From JAJPJE01 sp963848375 (GTDB lineage Bacteria > Acidobacteriota > Terriglobia > Terriglobales > Acidobacteriaceae): a stretch of DNA of 64,000 nt. The notes beneath the pieces were generated by a model that was given only the letters and a program-made list of their open reading frames with translations, ran no database searches and was not told the DNA's origin. The DNA is taken from the NCBI GenBank assembly GCA_963848375.1, contig CAWKDK010000014.1, positions 1-64,000 on the forward strand, read 5' to 3'. The position numbers and the translations under genes are program-made. Positions within the stretch are counted from its first letter, which is position 1; each line of letters starts with the position of its first letter. Positions 29,396-38,051 of the stretch are shown here, one piece after another.

Positions 29396-29404
29396 TGCGG
29401 TGAA

Positions 29405-30509
29405 TTATCGAAACGCGCTGCGCACAAATCGCCCGATGTGCCACGCATCCATGAATTTGTACGGTGTCTCGCCGGTCGTGTAGTGGCCGCAGGGAAGGAT
29501 CGCGACGCGATGGTTCAAGTCCCAGCGCTCGAACTCTTCCACCACCTGCTCTGAAAACTGCGGAAGGAACGTCAGGTCATATTTCGCATACACAATCAGC
29601 GACTTCTTGGGCCAGCGTGCGTACTTGTCGAAATACGCCATCGGGCTGATCGCCAGCCACGACTGTCGCAGCGATTCGAGCGAGATCACGTCCTCGATCC
29701 CCGCGCGGATGTGCCGCGTGGATTGGCCCGTCCAGACCACATCTCCGAAATAAGTGGACGCGTGATTGAAGGCATTCACCTTCAGTCGCGAGTCATGCGC
29801 GCTGGCGATGAAGGCATAGCACGATCCGAGACTGGTGCCGAGAATCCCGAACTCCGTGTAGCCCTGCGTTTCCAGCCAGTCGATGGACGCACGAATGTCG
29901 GCAATGCCCTGGCGCGCAGCGGACGAAAGTCCGGCCAATGTTCGCCGAGACAGCATAGTCGGCGCGCTCGAGCTCCGCCGGGCGGCGAATGTCGTGATAC
30001 GGCATGCTGAGCCGCAGGCCTGCGACGCCGAACCAGTTGAAGATACTGCAGAGCGCGTTGTGACTGATCGCGTCAGCATTCCACTGGGGAAGCACGATCA
30101 TCGCGCGCTTGCCTTTGGCCGGGAACCAGCGCGCGTTGACCAGGTTGTTTTCTGGAAACGGTGAGTGCACCGGCGAAGTAAAGCGCAGGAAGGTGCCGAT
30201 TTCCTTCTTCTTCGGTTCTTGCTGTGTGCTTGCGCCCGTGCCGAACCGCTGGACTTCGCGCTGTTCGAGACGGAAATCGGTTGGCGTGCGATAGGCGAAG
30301 AAGTCGTCACTGTGCGCGACGAGATGGGTGTTCAGTTCGTGAAAGAACTTCTCGGCAGCAGCGCCGTCGCGGGCGAAATTGCCATTGACGCCCGGCCAGC
30401 CGCTGGTCCAGTCAGCCCCCCAGTCAAAGGGCCGGACCACGCGATTGGTATCACGCGTAGTGAGACGCGTCTCCCACTCGTACATCCATTTTGAATAGCT
30501 GCGGAGCAC
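29405..30509 (-). CDS. Alpha/beta-hydrolase family protein, frameshifted
   Basis: About 367 residues after repair. It starts near the GTG at 30509. The N-terminal part (RPFDWGADWTSGWPG, FFAYRTPTDFRLEQREVQRFG) leads into the hydrolase core: MIVLPQWNADAISHNALC, then GLRLSMPYHDIRRP. The frame breaks near 29945 (between 'ANIGR' and 'TLAGLSSAARQGIADIRAS'). The nucleophile elbow follows: GILGTSLGSCYAFI, with a G-x-S-x-G Ser. A late His is in ILPCGHYTTGE. The substrate is unknown and there is no signal peptide. Confidence 0.78.
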
Positions 30510-30593
30510 TCAGGAAATCATAACAAAGTTGGAGTAAAACAAATCTCACCACAAAGGCACAGAGGATCACAAAGGAAGCTAAGAGGGGTTTGC

Positions 30594-31253
30594 TTACTCC
30601 ACCGCCCCCTTGGATCGCAGTAACGCCGCAGCGTCTTCGTGGTTGCGTTCGAGAGCGAGCGTAAGAGACGTGACGCCGGAGTCCATCTTAGCGTTCACGT
30701 CGGCGCCGTGAGCAAGCAGGAGCTCGATCAGTCGAAGATCGCCGTTAGCGGCTGCGCTGTGCAGAGGCACGGAAGCCGAACTGCCGCGAGAATTCACGTC
30801 GGCGCCGTGCTCAATCAGAAGAGCTGCGGCTTCGTAACTGCCTGAGGCGACCGCGGCATTCAGTGGCAGATTCGCCATTTGGTTGCGGGATCGCGCCGCT
30901 ATGTCGGACCCGCGTTCGATGAGAAGCGCCACGAGTTGCGGCTGCTTGAAGAAGGCGGCAAGGTGGAGAGCGGTCCAGCCGTCATTGGAGTAGGCACTAA
31001 TGAGATCGGGCTGCTTATCCAATATATTGCGAACACGTTCCAGCCGGCCGGTAGCGCTGGCCTCAAAGATGTCGAGATCTGGATGGCGCTCGATGAGCAG
31101 GTTGGCGATAAGCGGCTGGCCGTAATAGGCCGCGAGGAGCACGGCGGAGATGCCGTTCTCGTCCTTCAACCGTGCACAGCTCGAATCGGCTGATAAGTTG
31201 GCGCGCACCCCATCGATGTCGCCGGCGCGAACGGCATCCAACAGGCTTTTCAT
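30594..31253 (-). CDS. Ankyrin-repeat protein
   Basis: Soluble protein of 219 residues with about six ankyrin repeats of 30-34 residues. Clear units are DGWTALHLAAFFKQPQLVALL, NLPLNAAVASGSYEAAALLI, SVPLHSAAANGDLRLIELLL and VTSLTLALERNHEDAAALL. No enzymatic domain or signal peptide is present, so it is a protein-binding module with an unknown partner. A GWxTD-type gene lies upstream on the same strand. Confidence 0.88.
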   Translation of the reverse strand: MKSLLDAVRAGDIDGVRANLSADSSCARLKDENGISAVLLAAYYGQPLIANLLIERHPDLDIFEASATGRLERVRNILDKQPDLISAYSNDGWTALHLAAFFKQPQLVALLIERGSDIAARSRNQMANLPLNAAVASGSYEAAALLIEHGADVNSRGSSASVPLHSAAANGDLRLIELLLAHGADVNAKMDSGVTSLTLALERNHEDAAALLRSKGAVE

Positions 31254-31357
31254 CGCTTGCTCCGAGGCAGGCGTTATTGTGCTCCGAGAACAGACGTCTT
31301 GCCAAGCGGGGAGTTATTCGCAGCCCAGGGCTCCAACAGAATCGAGCCTGTTCGGGG

Positions 31358-31954
31358 CTATTTTGGCTCCGGAGTTTGCAACCGATACTCATTGCATCGG
31401 CAGTCGTCAACGAATTCAAGGTTAACTTTGTTGTTGCCACGCGGCGCGTTTCCTTCAGAGACGATATATCCCGAACTGGAGAATGCCTCGTAGTGCCAGA
31501 TTTGCTTAGGGATGCCGTTTTCTGTCTGCGCATGTATCTCGTCAGGAGGTCCATAGCGGATGTAAATTCGCCCACGATCGGTCAAAGCACCCATGATTTG
31601 CGCGGCGAAATGAACATTTGAGTAGGCAATCCGCCGGTAATGCTCTTCTTTGAATTCGTTTTCGGCGGTACCAGGAGTCGGGTCGCGACGCAGCCAGAAC
31701 TGCTCGACGAAGTGCTTGCGCTCGTCATCTGTAGTGAGCTTCTTAAACGTTCCGCCCTCTTCGTCGGTGATGATCCACCGCACGTCCTCGTCAAGCCAGT
31801 GCTGATAGACGGCAGGAAGAGGTCGAGACAAATAGTTATTGTGCTTTACCGGGGGCTGATTTGCGGGGGATTGGGCGACTGTCGCGATGCACGCGCTGAC
31901 GATGAAAGGAAGGAGCAGGCAACGCTGGAATCGGAATCGATGAGTGGCAAGCAT
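31358..31954 (-). CDS. GWxTD-domain secreted protein
   Basis: 198 residues. A signal peptide (CLLLPFIVSACIATVAQ) is followed by a GWxTD-type domain: WLDEDVRWIITDEEGGTFKKL, where RWIITDEE stands for the GWxTD core, then ERKHFVEQFWLRRDPTPGT, NEFKEEHYRRIAYSN and GRIYIRYGPPDEI. The family is widespread in Acidobacteriota and relatives, often beside TPR proteins, and its function is unknown. The length is that of a one-domain member. Confidence 0.82.
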   Translation of the reverse strand: MLATHRFRFQRCLLLPFIVSACIATVAQSPANQPPVKHNNYLSRPLPAVYQHWLDEDVRWIITDEEGGTFKKLTTDDERKHFVEQFWLRRDPTPGTAENEFKEEHYRRIAYSNVHFAAQIMGALTDRGRIYIRYGPPDEIHAQTENGIPKQIWHYEAFSSSGYIVSEGNAPRGNNKVNLEFVDDCRCNEYRLQTPEPK

Positions 31955-32058
31955 CTATCGTCTCCTGAAACAGCAGGATTATAGATCTGCGGAATCCGTG
32001 GCGTGGAAAATCCTGCCGCCGGCAGGAAAACGCGGAACTGCAGTTGCGTAAGGCTAGA

Positions 32059-33198
32059 TCAATCCACCATCTGCCGCAGTACGCGCTTGCTGATGTTGCA
32101 CAGGATCTCGTAGGGGATAGTATGGGCGAGCTTCGCATGATCCCATGCAGTGACGCTGCAGCCGTTGAAGCCGCCGATCAGGCAGACTTCGTCGCCTAAG
32201 GCGGCGTTCGGGATGTCCGTGACGTCCACGACAGTAAGGTCCATAGAAACGCGTCCGAGGATGGGTACCTGGCAGCCACGAGCATGAAAGCGACCCTTGC
32301 CCGAAAGCGCACGGTTGAGTCCGTCAGCATAGCCAACCGGAAGTACGCCGATGCGCGTGGGGCGCGTCGTGACGTAGGTTCCACCGTAACCAACCGGTCT
32401 TCCGGAAGGTAGGTCGCGAAGCGACACAATGCGTGTCTTCCACGAGAGCGCTGGCTTCAAGTCCACATAAGGGAACACAGTAGCCGGCGCATGATTGCGC
32501 ATGAATGGGAGCGTGTAGCCATAAAGCGCAAGTCCGGGACGCACCATGTTGAAGCGCGCCTCTGGGCGGCCGATGGTGCCGGAAGTATTCGCCAGATGGA
32601 CGTAGTCGGGCTCCAGCCCGGAAGCGATGATCGTTTCTCTGGCATGATCGAAGTTGGCTTCCTGCTCGGCCATAGCGGCTGAATCAAGCACCTCGGCCGA
32701 CGCCAGGTGCGAGAAAACGCCTTCCAACTTCAGGTGTGGCGACTGCCGGATCTGCTCAATGGCTTTGGGCAGATCGCTCATGCTGATGCCCAGGCGCGAC
32801 ATACCCGTGTCGAGCTTCAGATGAAAACGAAATGGTTCCGTCAGTGCGGCTTTCGCAGCAGCTTCTTCCAGAGCGCTGATCTGCCAGAGATCGTAGGCCG
32901 CAGGAGTCAGGCGCTGGTGCACGACCTCTTCCGCTTCGCCCTGCCAGAAACCGGAGAGCAGGAGCACGCGTCCGTGAATGCCTCCATCACGCAGGCGAAC
33001 GCCCTCTTCGGTGCCGGTCACGCCGAACCACTCGACGCCTTCGCCTTCGAGCACGCGCGCGCAGCCCACCGAGCCATGTCCGTAGGCGTCGGCTTTAACC
33101 ACCGCGCAAACAGTAACGTTGGGACCGATGTGCTGCTGAACTGCTTTCAGATTGTGCCGGAGTGCGCTGCGCGAAATCTCCGCCCAGATAGGACGCAT
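32059..33198 (-). CDS. alr: Alanine racemase
   Basis: PLP enzyme of 379 residues that makes D-alanine for peptidoglycan. The ATG at 33198 follows GGAAGG and starts MRPIWAEISRSALRHNL; longer upstream starts are not supported. The PLP lysine is in AVVKADAYGHGS. The second catalytic residue, Tyr, lies in LPVGYADGLNRALSG. Also NMVRPGLALYGYTLP and RVSMDLTVVDVTD. It is transcribed away from the DoxX-like gene at 33428. Confidence 0.96.
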   Translation of the reverse strand: MRPIWAEISRSALRHNLKAVQQHIGPNVTVCAVVKADAYGHGSVGCARVLEGEGVEWFGVTGTEEGVRLRDGGIHGRVLLLSGFWQGEAEEVVHQRLTPAAYDLWQISALEEAAAKAALTEPFRFHLKLDTGMSRLGISMSDLPKAIEQIRQSPHLKLEGVFSHLASAEVLDSAAMAEQEANFDHARETIIASGLEPDYVHLANTSGTIGRPEARFNMVRPGLALYGYTLPFMRNHAPATVFPYVDLKPALSWKTRIVSLRDLPSGRPVGYGGTYVTTRPTRIGVLPVGYADGLNRALSGKGRFHARGCQVPILGRVSMDLTVVDVTDIPNAALGDEVCLIGGFNGCSVTAWDHAKLAHTIPYEILCNISKRVLRQMVD

Positions 33199-33427
33199 GA
33201 ACCTTCCATCAACTGATCTGCATTGATTATAGCGGGCGAGAGCAGAATTACTCTCAGGCGGAAAACTGAGGAACCGCGTTGGTAGCGGAGGCCGCAGAAA
33301 GTGGTCGCCACTTTGAACGCTAAGTGGATATTTACACCCATATAACGCAGATGACATCATCCGCCAGCTCTCGTACGTTTCTCCGTGGGGACAATACTCC
33401 GCTTCTTGCTGAAGGTTCAATTGCGTT

Positions 33428-34258
33428 ATGGGAAATGAAGCCGCAGTAATCAGCCGTGTACTCGTTCAACCCTCGGAGCGAACTGGACAACTCGCAAACA
33501 CGGATATCCTTTTCAAGACTGGGCGTGTTTTTTTCGGCCTCGCCATTGTTGCCTTTGGGATTCAGTCCCTGTTTTACGCTCATTCCGCGAATCCTCACCT
33601 CATTGGCCCGCCTTTCTTTCCGGGACGCCTCTTGTGGGCGTGGATAGCAGGCGCGATCTTTTGTGCCGGCGGAGTGAGTATCGCGGCGAACACAAATGTG
33701 CGCTTGATGGCGGCGCTCGTGGGCGTTGTGATGGCAGCGCGCATCGTGTTCATACACGCGCCGATGCTGGCCACGAATCTGCATGATCCGGGACCATGGA
33801 CCAGCGGCTTCGAGATTGTCGGGATCTGTAGCGGCGCCTGGGCATTGGTCGCGCATTCATCTGCCGGCGGACGTCTGAAACAAAGCCTGATGATTGCCGT
33901 GCGGATCGGTTTAGCGAGTTTGCTGGTAGTCGTCGGCGTCCAACATTTTATGTATGCGCAATTCGTCGCCACGCTCGTGCAACAATGGGTGCCCTGGCAT
34001 CTCTTCTGGGCCTACTTCATCGGAGTGGCGTTCTTCGCTACGGCATTGGCGCTGGTCACGGGGATACTGGCCCGATTAGCGACCGCGATGCTCGGCCTCA
34101 TGTTCTTCCTCTTCGTCTTCTCACTGCACTTGCCGAGAGTGGTTGCCGCGTCGCATAACGGCAACGAATGGACCAGCATGTTTGTAGCGACGGCAATGTG
34201 CGGAACCGCGTGGATCCTGGCAGGCAGCTTAGGCAAGAACGCTTACACCCGGCGCTGA
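33428..34258 (+). CDS. DoxX-like membrane protein
   Basis: 276 residues with about seven hydrophobic segments, in two halves that look like a duplicated DoxX unit: RVFFGLAIVAFGIQSLFYAH and later VRIGLASLLVVVGVQHFMYA, each followed by a 'W...W' loop and another helix. The spacing to alr is 229 bases and the two diverge. No catalytic residues can be named. It is an inner-membrane protein of unknown function; DoxX members are linked to thiosulfate oxidation or redox stress in some bacteria. Confidence 0.7.
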   Translation: MGNEAAVISRVLVQPSERTGQLANTDILFKTGRVFFGLAIVAFGIQSLFYAHSANPHLIGPPFFPGRLLWAWIAGAIFCAGGVSIAANTNVRLMAALVGVVMAARIVFIHAPMLATNLHDPGPWTSGFEIVGICSGAWALVAHSSAGGRLKQSLMIAVRIGLASLLVVVGVQHFMYAQFVATLVQQWVPWHLFWAYFIGVAFFATALALVTGILARLATAMLGLMFFLFVFSLHLPRVVAASHNGNEWTSMFVATAMCGTAWILAGSLGKNAYTRR

Positions 34259-34335
34259 ACCATCTCTCTGAATAACCCTTTCGTGATCTGGTAAAACCAG
34301 CCATCGCGGCCTGCATCTACCCTAAGCGAGGATTC

Positions 34336-35397
34336 ATGCCCTCGACGGCAGAGAGGCAGGTATTTGTGAGCCGTACAAAAGGCAAACCTGGGTTACGCCC
34401 TGTAGAACTTCTCAGCGCATGGAAGTCCATCCTCGGTGGCAGCACCCCTATGATGTCGATCGAGGTTACGCGTGAATGCCCGCTGCATTGTCCGGGGTGC
34501 TATGCCTACGGCGAAAATCACCTGGGCGGCGAGGTCAATCTTCGCAGCCTGAGTGACTATCGCGGCGACGAACTGGTCGAGAGAATCGTCGATCTGGTTC
34601 GCCAATACCGGCCGGTACATTTATCGCTTGTCGGTGGCGAGCCACTCGTGCGCCATCGCGAACTTAGCCGCTTGCTGCCAATCTTGAGTGGGATGAACGT
34701 CTACACCATGGTCGTGACCAGCGCGGTGATTCCAATTCCGCGCGAGTGGATGGCGATCCGCAATGTTGGCGTAACGGTCTCTGTCGACGGACTGCCGGAG
34801 CATCATGATGTGCGTCGGCATCCCGCGACCTATGAGCGCATCCTGAAAAACATCAGCGGATGCGGGATTGCCGTCCACTGGACAATTACGCGGTCGATGT
34901 TGGAGAGGCGCGAGTATCTGGAGGAGTATCTGGCCTTTTGGAATGCGCGGCCGGAGGTCAGACGCATGTGGGCGAGTCTTTACACTCCGCAGAAAGGCGA
35001 GCAAACTCCGGAGATGTTGAGCGCCGAGCAACGGCAATTCGTAGCCGGAGAGTTGCGCCGCCTGCAGCCGAATTATCCCAAGTTGCTCATGAATGCCGGC
35101 ATTGCGCAGGCCATGCAGGCTCCTCCGACGAAACCGAGCGAGTGCATTTTTTCGACGATGTCGACGAACTTCTCGGCGGATCTACGGACGCGCGTGGAGC
35201 CCTGCATTTTCGGCGGCGACCCCGATTGTTCGCAATGCGGATGCGCGATCAGCAGTGGCCTTCACTGGCTGAAAACCGTTCGAGTGGCGCACACAGTTAA
35301 GATCAACAGCTTCGTGAAGGCGTCGATGGGAATAGGAAAAGTGGCGGGGAAGCTGAGAACAGGACGCTCGCATCCTCGGTGGGATTCAGAGATCTAG
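34336..35397 (+). CDS. Radical SAM protein with C-terminal cysteine cluster
   Basis: 353 residues. The SAM-binding [4Fe-4S] motif is CPLHCPGC (C-x3-C-x2-C, about residues 49-56), after SIEVTREC. The barrel continues with VHLSLVGGEPLVRHREL (the GGEP motif), VTVSVDGLPEHHDVRR and ILKNISGCGI. The C-terminal part has a Cys in SECIFSTMS, then VEPCIFGGDPDCSQCGC, a SPASM-like cluster that could bind extra Fe-S. No peptide substrate, hopanoid or cofactor gene lies beside it, so the substrate is unknown. The DoxX-like gene is 77 bases upstream on the same strand. Confidence 0.85.
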   Translation: MPSTAERQVFVSRTKGKPGLRPVELLSAWKSILGGSTPMMSIEVTRECPLHCPGCYAYGENHLGGEVNLRSLSDYRGDELVERIVDLVRQYRPVHLSLVGGEPLVRHRELSRLLPILSGMNVYTMVVTSAVIPIPREWMAIRNVGVTVSVDGLPEHHDVRRHPATYERILKNISGCGIAVHWTITRSMLERREYLEEYLAFWNARPEVRRMWASLYTPQKGEQTPEMLSAEQRQFVAGELRRLQPNYPKLLMNAGIAQAMQAPPTKPSECIFSTMSTNFSADLRTRVEPCIFGGDPDCSQCGCAISSGLHWLKTVRVAHTVKINSFVKASMGIGKVAGKLRTGRSHPRWDSEI

Positions 35398-35497
35398 TGA
35401 AAACACCGGCGAACTGGTTCAGATTGGCGAACAGGCGCGAGGAGAAGGCGTCGTAAGAGATCAACCCGGTCGAGGGCGCGCGACCACTAATCCTCAG

Positions 35498-36892
35498 CTA
35501 TTCTCCAGAGTCGAAGTTGTCGCCGCCCATTTGCGCCTGGTCAAAACGCGTGTACTTCTTCAGGAAAACCATGTGGACGGTTCCTGTCGGGCCGTTACGT
35601 TGCTTGGCGATGACGATCTGCGCCTGGCCCTCGAGTTCCGCTTTCTTCGTGTCGTCTTTCTCGTAAACTTCCGGGCGGAAGATGAAGCAGACGACGTCGG
35701 CGTCCTGCTCGATCGACCCTGATTCGCGCAGGTCGGAGAGCTGCGGCTTGTGATCGCCGGTGCGCGCTTCGGGAGCGCGGCTCAACTGCGAGAGCGCAAT
35801 CACCGGCACGTGCATCTCTTTCGCGAGCAATTTCAGTCCACGCGAGATGGCCGACACTTCCTGGTTGCGGTTCTCGTAGCGCTTGTTGCCGATCACATCC
35901 GAAGACATCAACTGCAGATAGTCGATGATGATCAGGTCCAGCGTGCCTTGCGATTGCTTCAGGCGGCGCGCCTTGGCGCGCATCTGCAGCAGCGAGATGC
36001 CGGGCGTGTCGTCGATGAAGAGTTTGGTCTCCATCAGGTGGCCGACGGATTCCATCACGCGCTGGCGGTCGGCGCGATCGAGGAAACCAGTGCGCATGCG
36101 GTGAGAATCGACGCGCGCATGCGAGCACACCATGCGTTGCAGCAGCGATTCCGCCGACATTTCCAGCGAGAAGATGGCGACGGTCTTGCCGCCCAGCACC
36201 GCGGCGTTCTCGGCGATGTTCATTGCGAAGGCAGTCTTGCCCATCGAAGGGCGCGCGGCCACGATGATTAAGTCCGAAGGCTGCAGGCCGTTGAGCTTTT
36301 CGTCGAGATCGGAGTAGTGCGTCGAGAGGCCGGAGACGCCGTGGCCTCGATTGACGAGCGCGTCGATCGAGCCGAACTTTTCCTGCACGATCTGATTCAC
36401 GTCGACGAAACCGGTGGAGATCGCGTCTTCGGAGAGACGCATCAGCCCCTGCTCAGCTTCGCCCAGAATGCTTTCGACCGCTTCTGACTGCTCCAGCGCG
36501 CGCGAGATCGATACGTTCGAGAGATTGATCAGTCCGCGCAGCAGCGCCTTGTCTTTGACGATCTTGACGTAGTGCTCAATGTTCGGGCGTGGCGGAACTC
36601 CGTCAGTCAGCGATGCGAGATAGGCGACGCCGCCTACAGCTTCCAGTTGCTGCTGCGTGCGCAGTTCTTCGGAAAGCGTGATGATGTCAACCGAGCGGTT
36701 GGCCTCCATCATCTCGATGATGCGCGCGTAGATTCGGCGATGCGAGTCGATGGAAAGATCGTCGGCGCGCAGCTTCTGCGAAGCCTGGAAATAGGAATTG
36801 TTGTCGAGCAGAATGGCGCCGAGGATGGAGCGCTCAGCATCCATGCTCGAAGGTAAACCGCGATCTACGCTGCTGTAATCGGTGGTGGCCAA
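35498..36892 (-). CDS. dnaB: Replicative DNA helicase DnaB
   Basis: Hexameric 5'-3' helicase of 464 residues that drives the replication fork. The N-terminal domain starts DRGLPSSMDAERSILGAILL. The RecA core has the Walker A IIVAARPSMGKTAFAMNIAE, IFSLEMSAESLLQRM, the Walker B region LDLIIIDYLQLMSS, and arginine-finger elements VIALSQLSRAPEAR and LRESGSIEQDADVV. Full length, no intein. A long non-coding region lies upstream. Confidence 0.97.
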   Translation of the reverse strand: MATTDYSSVDRGLPSSMDAERSILGAILLDNNSYFQASQKLRADDLSIDSHRRIYARIIEMMEANRSVDIITLSEELRTQQQLEAVGGVAYLASLTDGVPPRPNIEHYVKIVKDKALLRGLINLSNVSISRALEQSEAVESILGEAEQGLMRLSEDAISTGFVDVNQIVQEKFGSIDALVNRGHGVSGLSTHYSDLDEKLNGLQPSDLIIVAARPSMGKTAFAMNIAENAAVLGGKTVAIFSLEMSAESLLQRMVCSHARVDSHRMRTGFLDRADRQRVMESVGHLMETKLFIDDTPGISLLQMRAKARRLKQSQGTLDLIIIDYLQLMSSDVIGNKRYENRNQEVSAISRGLKLLAKEMHVPVIALSQLSRAPEARTGDHKPQLSDLRESGSIEQDADVVCFIFRPEVYEKDDTKKAELEGQAQIVIAKQRNGPTGTVHMVFLKKYTRFDQAQMGGDNFDSGE

Positions 36893-37208
36893 ATCACTAG
36901 TCTCTCAGTCGGTCAGTCTCTCAATCAGATAGCTCTCGGCCATCAGCGGTCGGCTCTCGGCTTGTTCTGAAGAAGAGTGTTCATCATGCGCGGACAAACA
37001 AAACAAGTCATCCGCAGAATTGCAAAACCCCTGAGGGAAACGCGGACGAAATCAAAATAATTTTTCCAGACAGAAAACGGCGGAGTCATCGCGGAAGAGG
37101 TTTGGTCATTATGCAGCAAAACAGCTGAGCGAACAATAGGCGAAGGACTTAAGAATTGCATGCGCGGATTGGTTTAGCTGAAAGCTGACGGCTGAGAGCT
37201 GACAGCTA
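36893..37208. other. dnaB upstream region with CAGT/GCTGA-rich repeats
   Basis: No gene is seen. At 36898-36960 the words CTCAGTCGGTCAGTCTC and CTCTCGGCCATCAGCGGTCGGCTCTCGGC recur; a similar GCTGAAAGCTGACGGCTGAG block lies at 37177-37207. The dnaB promoter should be here but I cannot point to it. Confidence 0.4.
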
Positions 37209-37249
37209 ACAAAAGTTAAGCGCGGCCATGCCAGCCACACGGCCGCGCT
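37209..37249 (-). terminator. Intrinsic terminator closing the structured region
   Basis: On the minus strand, a perfect 9-bp stem AGCGCGGCC/GGCCGCGCT with a 13-base loop (37219-37249) is followed by TAACTTTTGTT. The + strand has no T run after the stem, so transcription from higher coordinates is implied. Confidence 0.55.
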
Positions 37250-37790
37250 CTAAGGCAGTTATCCTGGGCGTCCAATTTGACTGCCGTTTTCCACGGCTGG
37301 GAGTGTGCCCCGCCGTGAATAGCAGTTAGCGGATCCGATTGGCTCAAGCCGCCACCTGCTGGCCGTGAATCCTAACTCAATACGCGGGAGGCGCATCGAT
37401 TATCGATCTGTCGCTTATCGCTGGCCGTGAACTTCATCTCTGAAATCCCTGACCGCTTGCACGACATTCGCAGGATTCTCATTCGCGTCAGCTTTCGCTG
37501 CTGCGAATCGATTCGTCACGGCTTTCGCTGCAACGAATCTGTGCCAGCCGGTTTCAAGCGAACCTGAAGCCGAACCGCAGCCGTCCTCGCTCGAAAAGGA
37601 CTGCTAAGTCATTTCGGCGCTGGCGCACCGGAACAACGTTTGCATCGCCTTGGGTCCGACTTTGTCATTCTCCTTGCGCCGGGGTCCCCGGCAAGCCTTT
37701 GACTTGCTGGGGTACGGCAAGCGCCTGAAGTCTGACTCTGAACCCGCGCGAGACGCTCAGGACATCTGCACTCGCGAATGAAGAGACTTT
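37219..37790 (-). ncRNA. Candidate large structured RNA
   Basis: No supported reading frame covers this stretch. It is packed with hairpins. Two tandem ones share one plan: ATTCGC-GT-CAGC-TTTC-GCTG-CT-GCGAAT (37481-37508) and GATTCGT-CA-CGGC-TTTC-GCTG-CA-ACGAATC (37510-37539); on the minus strand the loop is GAAA. Others: CCGGGG/CCCCGG within CTTG...CAAG (37673-37696), CACGGC/GCCGTG (37291-37317), GGCAGT/ACTGCC (about 37255-37287) and CGCGAG/CTCGCG (about 37745-37776). The words TTCACGGC and GGCCAGC recur. A terminator at the low end favours the minus strand, though the second hairpin pairs better as + RNA. I do not recognise tmRNA, RNase P, 6S or SRP RNA. Confidence 0.35.
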
Positions 37791-37819
37791 GAACTACCCC
37801 GGTGTTGCGAACAAGTCAA
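37791..37819 (-). promoter_or_regulatory. Candidate promoter for the structured region
   Basis: On the minus strand TTGACT (37814-37819) and TAGTTC (37791-37796) are separated by 17 bases. The -10 is poor. It would start a transcript near 37785 that ends at the terminator near 37210, about 580 bases. Confidence 0.3.
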
Positions 37820-37896
37820 AAGCCGGGCAAGGCTGTGCAGAAGTTGTGACGTTCGCGCGTTTGCTGTGGAAAGGAGAGGAAAACAAGGGATGATCT

Positions 37897-37922
37897 TTCA
37901 CCACGGAGACACGGAAGCACGG
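37897..37922. repeat. CACCACGGAGACACGGA-type repeat, single arm
   Basis: TTCACCACGGAGACACGGAA and the following CACGG match the arm of the large palindrome at 48652-48804. Confidence 0.5.
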
Positions 37923-38051
37923 AGAGAAATCGGGGAATCGGAAAAGCTAAGATCGAGATCAGAAACCTTCGAACTGAACGAGAGATAGGGAATCGCGATT
38001 TGCCGATTCTCCGGTTTTTCGATTTCCCGATTACCCGATTACGTGATTCGC

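Noticed and set aside
36943..37161. 72-codon minus-strand frame upstream of dnaB
   Set aside because: Composition is unlike the neighbouring genes, there is no ribosome-binding site, and it overlaps repeat words.
37430..37620. An open minus-strand frame containing AKAVTNRFAAAKADANENP-like sequence
   Set aside because: It has no start codon, begins right after a stop, and its apparent repeats are the two tandem hairpins. It is better explained by RNA-like structure.
37209..37830. tmRNA, RNase P RNA, 6S RNA or a tRNA in the structured gap
   Set aside because: I looked for the tmRNA ends and tag, the GAGGAAAGTCC core of RNase P and a T-loop GGTTCRANTCC on both strands and found none.
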